A stretch of 16,121 nt of DNA from Tenderia sp965602225. Lineage in GTDB: Bacteria; Pseudomonadota; Gammaproteobacteria; Tenderiales; Tenderiaceae. Under the pieces are notes generated by a model. That model was not told the origin of the DNA. It saw nothing but the letters and a program-made list of their open reading frames with translations, and searched no databases. A program made the translations under genes and the position numbers. The stretch covers positions 1 to 16,121 of the forward strand of contig CBFCYE010000045.1 in NCBI GenBank assembly GCA_965602225.1. Direction: 5' to 3'. Below are positions 1 through 5,975 of this stretch, in pieces (positions within the stretch are counted from its first letter, which is position 1; every line of letters starts with the position of its first letter).

Positions 1-666
1 ACGAACCGAAGAATAGAATTTGAGTGCGTTACCACCAGTAGTGGTTTCTGGAGAACCAAACATGACACCAATTTTCATACGGATCTGATTGATGAAAATC
101 ACCGTCGTGTTGGAGCGCTGAATATTGGCGGTCAACTTGCGTAGCGCCTGTGACATCAAGCGAGCCTGTAGGCCAACATGGGTATCGCCCATATCACCTT
201 CGATCTCAGCCTTGGGGGTCAGGGCAGCAACCGAGTCGATAACCACCACATCAACTGCCGCGGAACGCACCAGCATATCGACGATTTCTAGCGCCTGTTC
301 ACCGGTATCCGGCTGCGATACCAGCAGCTCATCGACATTCACACCCAGCTTTTCAGCATAACTAGGGTCTAGCGCATGCTCGGCATCGATAAAGGCTGCC
401 GTGCCACCCAGTTTCTGCATCTCAGCCACCACATGCAGGGTCATGGTGGTTTTACCAGAAGACTCAGGGCCGTAAATTTCAATCACACGACCACGAGGTA
501 GGCCGCCTATTCCCAAGGCCACATCCAGCCCTAGCGAACCAGTAGATACGGCATCGACATTGCGTATTGCACCTTCATCACCCATACGCATAATGGAACC
601 CTTACCAAACTGACGTTCGATCTGACCCAGGGCGGCGTTTAATGCCTTACGCTTGTTATCATCCAT
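1..666 (-). CDS. recA: RecA recombinase, N-terminal part (cut by window edge)
   Basis: RecA is the ATP-dependent strand-exchange protein of homologous recombination and the coprotease that triggers LexA self-cleavage. The ATG lies at 664-666 after a GGAGAG ribosome site, and 222 codons are visible before the window ends, about two thirds of a usual 350-residue RecA. The protein begins MDDNKRKALNAALGQIE. It carries the Walker A motif GPESSGKTT at residues 66-74, a Walker B-like strand VVVIDSVAAL, and the DNA-binding L1-L2 neighbourhood up to FINQIRMKIGVMFGSPETTTGG. The visible frame is intact. It follows thpR and pncC on the same strand but has its own promoter with a LexA box, so it is at least partly an independent SOS transcription unit. 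Identity is essentially certain; only the C-terminal end is unseen. Confidence 0.98.
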   Translation of the reverse strand, partial: MDDNKRKALNAALGQIERQFGKGSIMRMGDEGAIRNVDAVSTGSLGLDVALGIGGLPRGRVIEIYGPESSGKTTMTLHVVAEMQKLGGTAAFIDAEHALDPSYAEKLGVNVDELLVSQPDTGEQALEIVDMLVRSAAVDVVVIDSVAALTPKAEIEGDMGDTHVGLQARLMSQALRKLTANIQRSNTTVIFINQIRMKIGVMFGSPETTTGGNALKFYSSVR

Positions 667-698
667 ATTTACTCTCCGCTAACTAAACTCAAGATTAA

Positions 699-714
699 CT
701 GTTCATTCGTACAG
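699..714 (-). promoter_or_regulatory. LexA (SOS) box of recA
   Basis: On the minus strand the site reads CTGTACGAATGAACAG, a CTG-N10-CAG palindrome matching the gammaproteobacterial LexA consensus. It starts one base after the candidate -10 hexamer, so bound LexA would cover the transcription start. This is the classical arrangement for repression of recA that is relieved after DNA damage. Confidence 0.9.
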
Positions 715-715
715 T

Positions 716-744
716 ACTATACAAACAAACAATCCGAATGGCAA
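716..744 (-). promoter_or_regulatory. sigma-70 promoter of recA
   Basis: On the minus strand, TTGCCA (739-744) and TATAGT (716-721) are separated by exactly 17 bases. The LexA box lies immediately downstream of the -10 element. Hexamer quality, spacing and position make this a convincing recA promoter. Confidence 0.8.
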
Positions 745-778
745 CGACTGGTTTAGGTTTCAAAAAACACCATTCAAA

Positions 779-1312
779 TCAGCCGTTCGCTGTTGCTGAC
801 CACTGTCGCAACGGCTCATAACGGACACCTGCTGGTGACGAAACCGAGCGCACCAGCGCGAAGTGATCAACCGCCCAGTCATATGACCGAACAACAACTT
901 GCTCTGGAGCATGGACTACTTTACGGGCCAGGGTCATATGCGCCTTATAGGGCCGCGAATCAACCTCAATCCCACAACGCCCCGCCCCCGCTTGCAGCGA
1001 CTGAACCAACTCAAACAAGGCCCCTGGTGTTTGGGTAGGCCCCCACCACAACACTCTTGGTTTACGCCAATAACCAAGCTCATCCAGCCGTAGAACAAAT
1101 GGAGCAAAGCTTATTTCAGCCGCCATTACCTCCAACGCCTTACGCTGCTCTAGGGTAACTGCACCGACATATAGCAGTGTCATATGAAGGTTCGCGGCGG
1201 ATACCAACCGCCCCGCCCCTGTAGGCAGCAACTCACTCGCCGTCGCGGCCCACGCCTTTTGCTGCTCAGCTCTAGGCCAGAGGGCAAAAAAGAGTCGCTC
1301 AGTTTCGCTCAT
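779..1312 (-). CDS. thpR: RNA 2',3'-cyclic phosphodiesterase (2H superfamily)
   Basis: This is a 2H phosphoesterase of the ThpR / LigT family (formerly 2'-5' RNA ligase), which hydrolyses 2',3'-cyclic phosphate RNA ends. Both catalytic HxTx motifs are present, each reading HMTL, at residues 43-46 and 125-128. The spacing and the 177-residue length match the E. coli protein (about 176). The chosen start is the ATG at 1310-1312, which gives MSETERLFFALWP; an in-frame TTG two codons upstream is possible but unnecessary. The start lies inside the end of pncC (14-nt overlap), so the two are probably translationally coupled. The gene ends 113 bases before the recA ATG. I see no convincing intrinsic terminator between it and the recA promoter. 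The physiological substrate is not fixed by the sequence. Confidence 0.92.
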   Translation of the reverse strand: MSETERLFFALWPRAEQQKAWAATASELLPTGAGRLVSAANLHMTLLYVGAVTLEQRKALEVMAAEISFAPFVLRLDELGYWRKPRVLWWGPTQTPGALFELVQSLQAGAGRCGIEVDSRPYKAHMTLARKVVHAPEQVVVRSYDWAVDHFALVRSVSSPAGVRYEPLRQWSATANG

Positions 1313-1790
1313 CGTCAATCAAGTCACGCAAACCCTGTATGGCCATAACGACAGCCTGACGACGCACGGCCTCACGATCACCCTCAAAACACTCTATGCG
1401 ACTAAGGACCTCGCCAGCCTGTCTGGCCCAGCCAAAACACACCGTACCAACAGGTTTTTCGGCCGAACCACCGCCTGGCCCTGCCACACCGCTAATGGCT
1501 ACTGACAGCTGCGCCCGACTATACTGTAAAGCCCCCGACGCCATCTCACGTACAACCTCCTCAGACACAGCCCCAAACTGCGTCAGCGTATCAGCAGACA
1601 CCGCCAGCATTTCTTGTTTGGCCTCGTTGCTATAGGTCACAAAACCGCGCTCGAACCAAGCCGAACTGCCAGCCACCGCAGTTAACTCCTGAGCCACCCA
1701 GCCACCTGTGCAGGACTCGGCTGTAGCCAGCTTCAAACCCTGCCTTACCAAGACCTCGCCCAACTGCTCTACCTGTTGCTGAAGATCCAT
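1299..1790 (-). CDS. pncC: Nicotinamide-nucleotide amidase (stand-alone CinA C-terminal domain)
   Basis: PncC deamidates nicotinamide mononucleotide to nicotinate mononucleotide in the pyridine nucleotide cycle, recovering NMN released by NAD-dependent DNA ligase. The protein is 163 residues, the length of the single CinA C-terminal domain without the N-terminal MoeA-like domain. The family motif ATAESCTGG falls at residues 22-30, with Ser26 the expected catalytic serine. The glycine-rich segment VAISGVAGPGGGS and the KPVGTVCFGWA strand follow. The ATG at 1788-1790 is preceded by GGAGG at a nine-base spacing. pncC lying near recA is a common gammaproteobacterial arrangement; here thpR is inserted between them. 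The 82-bp region upstream is shared with the divergent psd. Confidence 0.95.
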   Translation of the reverse strand: MDLQQQVEQLGEVLVRQGLKLATAESCTGGWVAQELTAVAGSSAWFERGFVTYSNEAKQEMLAVSADTLTQFGAVSEEVVREMASGALQYSRAQLSVAISGVAGPGGGSAEKPVGTVCFGWARQAGEVLSRIECFEGDREAVRRQAVVMAIQGLRDLIDDERN

Positions 1791-1872
1791 CTCACCAAGC
1801 CTCCATGAATTTTATTAATCCCATTTAATAGGGTAGGATACGCCAGCTCAAATAACCTGAACACAAACTATC

Positions 1873-2742
1873 ATGTCACTAAGTGATCGCTTAATCGCCC
1901 TGGTTCAATACCCACTGCCTCATCATCTGCTATCCAAGCTGATGTTCTGGGCGACTCGTTGTCGCTGGCGGCCGTTCAAGCTCGCCTTTACGCGTTTCAT
2001 CATCAAACGCTTTGACATCGACATGAGCATTGCTGCCGAACAAGACCTGGACAGCTATCAGCATTTCAACGAATTTTTTACCCGGCCACTGAAACCTGGG
2101 GCTAGACCCATTGCCAGCGAAGCCGACGCTATCGCCTGCCCGGTAGATGGCACTGTCAGTCAGCTAGGAGCAATTGAGGATGGCCGGGTTTATCAGGCCA
2201 AGGGCCATGACTACAGTCTCAAGACTCTGTTAGGCGGCCTGGATCACCTTCAGGAACGCTTTGCTGGCGGTCAATTTGCAACCATCTATCTGTCTCCAAG
2301 AGATTACCACCGCATTCACATGCCCCTGACTGGCACCCTGTCAGAAACCGTCTATGTGCCTGGCCGACTGTTCAGCGTCAACCCAGCCACTACCCGTGCA
2401 ATTCCGGAACTATTCGCTCGCAATGAACGCATGGTGACAATTTATGAAACAGAGCATGGGCCAATGGCTGTGATTCTGGTGGGAGCGATCTTTGTTGCAG
2501 GAATCGAAACGGTTTGGACAGGCAATTACGGCGATCAAACATTCCGCCCATTTGAACACTTCATCGGCAAAAACCTGCCTCAGGTCTCACTTGAGAAAGG
2601 AGATGAAATGGGGAGATTTAATATGGGTTCTACCGTGGTTTTGCTATTCGGCCCCGGACACATGAACTGGGACAAGGGCCTACAAGCGGATCAAACAGTC
2701 AAAATGGGGCAGCCAATCGGTCAAATCAAACCGGCCTCTTGA
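1873..2742 (+). CDS. psd: Phosphatidylserine decarboxylase proenzyme
   Basis: Psd converts phosphatidylserine to phosphatidylethanolamine at the inner membrane. The proenzyme cuts itself to create an N-terminal pyruvoyl prosthetic group on the small alpha chain. The 289-residue length is normal for the gammaproteobacterial type. The catalytic triad can be placed as Asp92 (in CPVDGTVS), His149 (in YHRIHMP) and Ser253. The self-cleavage motif reads MGST at 251-254 rather than the usual LGST, a conservative change that keeps the Gly-Ser scissile bond. The start is the ATG at 1873, giving MSLSDRLIALVQYPLP as in relatives. The stop codon abuts that of the convergent PilZ gene with no base between them. 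It stands alone on the plus strand, divergent from pncC; I see no clear promoter in the gap. Confidence 0.97.
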   Translation: MSLSDRLIALVQYPLPHHLLSKLMFWATRCRWRPFKLAFTRFIIKRFDIDMSIAAEQDLDSYQHFNEFFTRPLKPGARPIASEADAIACPVDGTVSQLGAIEDGRVYQAKGHDYSLKTLLGGLDHLQERFAGGQFATIYLSPRDYHRIHMPLTGTLSETVYVPGRLFSVNPATTRAIPELFARNERMVTIYETEHGPMAVILVGAIFVAGIETVWTGNYGDQTFRPFEHFIGKNLPQVSLEKGDEMGRFNMGSTVVLLFGPGHMNWDKGLQADQTVKMGQPIGQIKPAS

Positions 2743-3051
2743 TCAATTACTCAGCACTTCTCTAAGGGAACGAAAAGAGGAGACATCAAGCTCTTCAAAC
2801 ATGACACCAATACCGTCACCTGTAGCTCGCGCCACCTTGGCCTGCACCTTGTATTTAGTGTGATGCCCTGGTTCACCCAACCGAAACACAAGATCAACTG
2901 CCGTATCAATCTGGGGCTGCAACTGATGCACCTGAACAAATGCGCCGCTTAAACTGACGTCACGAGTCAGGCAATTTACAACCTCGACGTCCCTACACTT
3001 CAGATCAACACTGATCTGCACATCCCGCCTTGCCGCCCAACGTTTTTCCAC
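2743..3051 (-). CDS. Small single-domain PilZ protein
   Basis: PilZ domains bind cyclic di-GMP and act as effectors in motility, biofilm and surface behaviour. This one is a lone domain of about 102 residues. The binding signature is present: an Arg-rich N-terminal stretch (EKRWAARRDVQISV, supplying the RxxxR element) followed by the D-x-S-x-x-G element in RDVSLSGAFVQ. The preferred start is the GTG at 3049-3051, preceded by GGAG (3060-3063) at an eight-base spacing. The same frame stays open to a TTG at 3172-3174, which would add 41 poorly PilZ-like residues and has no clear ribosome site. The gene converges on psd with abutting stop codons and follows a 224-bp AT-rich gap after epmA. The output it controls cannot be told from context. 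Confidence 0.85.
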   Translation of the reverse strand: MEKRWAARRDVQISVDLKCRDVEVVNCLTRDVSLSGAFVQVHQLQPQIDTAVDLVFRLGEPGHHTKYKVQAKVARATGDGIGVMFEELDVSSFRSLREVLSN

Positions 3052-3275
3052 CGACGCATCTCCAATCTTGTTATTATTTTGACACCCCTGCCACTCTGCT
3101 AATGTTAAGCAAAAATCGCGCCCAGTTCTAAAAACAATCATAAAAACATTTATAAATAAATATTTCGTATACAACTCATGCCATTACTAGCGGCTTCGAG
3201 ATGAATAAGTCTTTGCTTCTTAAGAATTTGTTAATAATACAATGAAAACCTGTAAAGTTTTTCGACACCTCTACA

Positions 3276-4250
3276 CTAGCAACGATCGACAGAAAAAACC
3301 AATACTTCACTAATCTCCTCAGCCCTGGCCGCCAACATCAGCAGGCGATCCAAGCCCAAGGCAACACCAGCGCAATCCGGTAACCCAGACGCTAGAGCAT
3401 CAATCAAGGCCTGATTCATCGTCACAGCATCCAGCCCCAGCTGTTGGCGCTGTTTCAGGTCAGCTTCAAAACGTCGTCGCTGTTCGAGCGCATCACTCAG
3501 CTCATAAAAACCATTGGCCAATTCCATGCCGTTGATATAAAGCTCAAAGCGCTGTGCCACCGGCGGCTCAGTCGGTGCGACCCTGGCTAGCATGGCCTGC
3601 GAGGCTGGAAAGTCATAAACAAATACTGGCCCCGGCCCAAGTTCTGGCTCAATAAGGTGAGTCATAATCAGCGCCAGCCAATCATCAATAGCAGCATCGG
3701 CCAGTTCAGGTGGATTAACATCACGGGCCTGCAAACACGCGCGGGCATCTGCAGCTGAAAGCTCAAACGGATCCAGCTCAACATATTCTAGAAACAGCTC
3801 ACGATATGTAATCCGCCGAGCCGGGCCAACCTTTAAAACGGTATCAATCAGAGTCTCGACCTCATCCATCAAAACATGATGATCAAAGCCAGGTCGATAC
3901 CACTCCAACATGGTGAACTCAGGATTGTGCTGGCCACCGGCCTCACCATTACGAAAGGCCTTGCAGATTTGATAGATAGCTCCACTGCCGGCAGCCAACA
4001 GGCGCTTCATGGCAAATTCAGGGGAGGTCTGTAAATAGACAGTCTGACCGGCTGGAAACAGCGGTCCTTGGTAGTGACTAGTGAAACTTTCCAGGTAAGG
4101 ATCGGTTGAACCTGACAGTGACAGCAATGGCGTTTCCACCTCCATCACATCTCGCGCAGAAAAAAAGGTCCGGATCTCAGCCAAGACCCGGGCACGCAAT
4201 TTTATATTTTCCAGTGACGCCGTTGGACGCCAGTCAGAACTATTGTTCAA
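3276..4250 (-). CDS. epmA: EF-P--(R)-beta-lysine ligase
   Basis: EpmA (GenX/PoxA/YjeA) is a paralogue of the class II lysyl-tRNA synthetase catalytic core, without an anticodon-binding domain. It activates (R)-beta-lysine and joins it to Lys34 of EF-P. The 324 residues cover the whole family length. Class II motif 2 appears as FRNGEAGGQHNPEFTMLEWYR-like sequence near residues 98-117, motif 3 as GVALGLDRLLML near the C-terminus, and the protein ends FSVDRC, close to the family's usual FSVDRA. The best start is a TTG at 4248-4250, because the conserved SDWRPTAS stretch begins only a few residues later and no better start is nearby. It lies 12 bases after the efp stop and in the same frame as efp, so the two form an operon on the minus strand. 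Confidence 0.95.
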   Translation of the reverse strand: MNNSSDWRPTASLENIKLRARVLAEIRTFFSARDVMEVETPLLSLSGSTDPYLESFTSHYQGPLFPAGQTVYLQTSPEFAMKRLLAAGSGAIYQICKAFRNGEAGGQHNPEFTMLEWYRPGFDHHVLMDEVETLIDTVLKVGPARRITYRELFLEYVELDPFELSAADARACLQARDVNPPELADAAIDDWLALIMTHLIEPELGPGPVFVYDFPASQAMLARVAPTEPPVAQRFELYINGMELANGFYELSDALEQRRRFEADLKQRQQLGLDAVTMNQALIDALASGLPDCAGVALGLDRLLMLAARAEEISEVLVFSVDRC

Positions 4251-4262
4251 GGATTGGCCGAC

Positions 4263-4832
4263 CTAGTCCTTAGAACGAGAGACGTAGTCACCAGTGCGGG
4301 TATCAATCTTCAATACCTCACCGATATTGATAAACAATGGCACACGCACCACGGCACCCGTTTCCAATGTGGCTGGTTTGCCACCACCACCAGAAGTATC
4401 ACCACGCAGACCAGGATCTGTTTCAGTTACCGCCAAGTCAACAAAGTTTGGCGGAGTTACGGCCAACGGCACATCGTTCCACAGGGTCACAACACAAGTC
4501 TCTTCACCCTTAATCCACTGCGCCGCCTCACCGACAGCCTCTTTGGTAGCTTGATACTGTTCGAAATTATCTGGAACCATAAAGTGCCAAAACTCGCCAT
4601 CGCTATAGAGATACTGCATATCCGTATCCATAACATCTGCAGCCTCAACCGACTCACCAGATTTAAACGTACGCTCGACGACGCGGCCGGTTTTCAGATT
4701 ACGAATCCTGACCCGGCTAAATGCCTGACCTTTGCCTGGCTTAACAAACTCATTTTCAACGATCGCGTAGGGATCTTTGTCGATCATTATCTTCAAGCCA
4801 CTTTTAAATTCACTGGTGCTATAGGTCGCCAT
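4263..4832 (-). CDS. efp: Translation elongation factor P
   Basis: EF-P binds between the ribosomal P and E sites and relieves stalling at consecutive prolines. The protein is 189 residues, the family length, with the N-terminal KOW-like domain and two OB-fold domains. The modification loop reads VKPGKGQAF and puts the acceptor lysine at exactly residue 34, as in EF-P that is beta-lysylated by EpmA and EpmB, whose genes flank it here. The start is the ATG at 4830-4832, giving MATYSTSEFKSGL, with GAGGA just upstream; the frame is open nine codons further, but without homology. A conserved G-R-x-x-D-T-S-G-G-G-x-K-P-A-T-L-E-T-G-A segment lies in the C-terminal domain. It is the first gene of efp-epmA and is divergent from epmB. 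Confidence 0.98.
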   Translation of the reverse strand: MATYSTSEFKSGLKIMIDKDPYAIVENEFVKPGKGQAFSRVRIRNLKTGRVVERTFKSGESVEAADVMDTDMQYLYSDGEFWHFMVPDNFEQYQATKEAVGEAAQWIKGEETCVVTLWNDVPLAVTPPNFVDLAVTETDPGLRGDTSGGGGKPATLETGAVVRVPLFINIGEVLKIDTRTGDYVSRSKD

Positions 4833-4843
4833 ATCGTCCTCGT

Positions 4844-4871
4844 TTATCAAACTTACCAACCGGGCTATACT
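4844..4871 (+). promoter_or_regulatory. Candidate epmB promoter in the efp/epmB divergent region
   Basis: On the plus strand, TTATCA (4844-4849) and TATACT (4866-4871) are 16 bases apart, a fair sigma-70 match about 75 bases before the epmB ATG. The region is only 114 bp and must also hold the efp promoter, for which I found no hexamer pair worth calling. Assigned on sequence match alone. Confidence 0.35.
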
Positions 4872-4946
4872 TCACTGCCTCAGCCATTCACAGCCTTAAC
4901 CGGATTAGCTCCCGGAAAACGCGCTATTTTAGACAAAATCAGCCCC

Positions 4947-5951
4947 ATGTTACAGCACAAACTTATCCAACAAACGCAAAACAGTTGGCAACAAGGCATG
5001 GCCGAAGCAATTCGCGATCCTGCTGAATTACTCAGACAACTGGATCTGCCCGCAAAACTGCTCCCCAGCAGCAGTGCGATGACAAAACAGTTTCCTCTGC
5101 GCGTGCCGCACAGCTTCGTCGCCCGCATGCGCAAAGGTGACCCTGACGACCCACTGCTAAGACAAGTGCTACCTCTGGATGCCGAGCTTCAAGACACGCC
5201 CGGTTTCAGCCTTGATCCGGTCGGCGATCATTCAGCCATTATCAACCGTGGACTGCTGCAAAAATATCAGGGCCGGGTTCTGATAATGACTACCGCCGCC
5301 TGCGCCATTCACTGCCGCTACTGTTTCAGACGCCATTTCCCCTATAGCGAACAAAGCAGTCGGCCATCGCAATGGCAAGAGATCTGCGCTGAAATCACCA
5401 AGGACAGCAGTATCAACGAAGTCATACTCAGCGGTGGCGACCCACTCTCACTGGCTGACACACAGCTATCACAACTAGTTGAGATGTTAGACCGATTGCC
5501 ACAACTGAAACGCCTGCGCATTCACACGCGTTATCCGATTGTGCTACCACAACGTATCAATAACTCATTACTGGAATGGCTGACCAACACACGGTTAAAC
5601 ACCGTCGTAGTGATACACAGTAATCACGCCAATGAATTTAACGATGAAGTGGCTACAGCAATGACAAAACTAAAGTCTGCTGGCGTTACACTTCTAAATC
5701 AAACCGTCTTATTACGCGGCGTGAATGACACTATTGAAGCGCTTAGTCAACTCAGTGAAAGATTATTTGAAAACGGCGTTTTGCCATACTACCTGCACCA
5801 GCTGGACAAGGTACAAGGAGCGGCTCATTTTGAAGTTGAACGGGAAAAAGCCCTGCACTTAATTACAGAAATCCGCAAAGTACTACCAGGCTATCTTGTG
5901 CCACAACTGGTCGAAGAAATCGCCCAGGCTCCCTATAAAAAACCTTTATAG
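4947..5951 (+). CDS. epmB: EF-P (lysine) 2,3-aminomutase, radical SAM and PLP enzyme
   Basis: EpmB (YjeK) isomerises (S)-alpha-lysine to (R)-beta-lysine, the donor that EpmA attaches to EF-P. The protein is 334 residues. The radical SAM cluster motif CxxxCxxC is present as CAIHCRYC at Cys119, Cys123 and Cys126, followed by FRRHFPY. The SGGDPL motif and the LDKVQGAAHF segment of the lysine aminomutase family follow. Lys331 in YKKPL aligns with the PLP lysine near the C-terminus of the family; the chain ends three residues later, shorter than E. coli EpmB. The start is the ATG at 4947 (MLQHKLIQQTQNSW), chosen by homology: the frame stays open 231 codons upstream, antisense to efp, but that part is not EpmB-like. 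Its last codons lie in an inverted repeat shared with the convergent gene. Confidence 0.95.
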   Translation: MLQHKLIQQTQNSWQQGMAEAIRDPAELLRQLDLPAKLLPSSSAMTKQFPLRVPHSFVARMRKGDPDDPLLRQVLPLDAELQDTPGFSLDPVGDHSAIINRGLLQKYQGRVLIMTTAACAIHCRYCFRRHFPYSEQSSRPSQWQEICAEITKDSSINEVILSGGDPLSLADTQLSQLVEMLDRLPQLKRLRIHTRYPIVLPQRINNSLLEWLTNTRLNTVVVIHSNHANEFNDEVATAMTKLKSAGVTLLNQTVLLRGVNDTIEALSQLSERLFENGVLPYYLHQLDKVQGAAHFEVEREKALHLITEIRKVLPGYLVPQLVEEIAQAPYKKPL

Positions 5952-5975
5952 CAATCTAACTGGCAGGTTTTTTAT
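5935..5975. terminator. Bidirectional terminator formed by the ends of two convergent genes
   Basis: ATAAAAAACCT (5935-5945) and AGGTTTTTTAT (5965-5975) form a perfect 11-bp inverted repeat around a 19-base loop. Read from either strand, the stem closes with GG followed by six T, as in an intrinsic terminator, though the stem is A/T-rich and weak. Both stop codons (5949-5951 plus, 5956-5958 minus) lie in the loop, so the arms encode the last residues of both proteins. Confidence 0.6.

Noticed and set aside
3064..3110. TGGCA-containing stretch upstream of the PilZ gene as a sigma-54 promoter
   Set aside because: The -12 GC is absent at the required distance from the -24 GG.
4254..4946. Open frame of 231 codons upstream of epmB, antisense to efp
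   Set aside because: It is not EpmB-like and runs wholly opposite the highly conserved efp; openness follows from efp codon usage.
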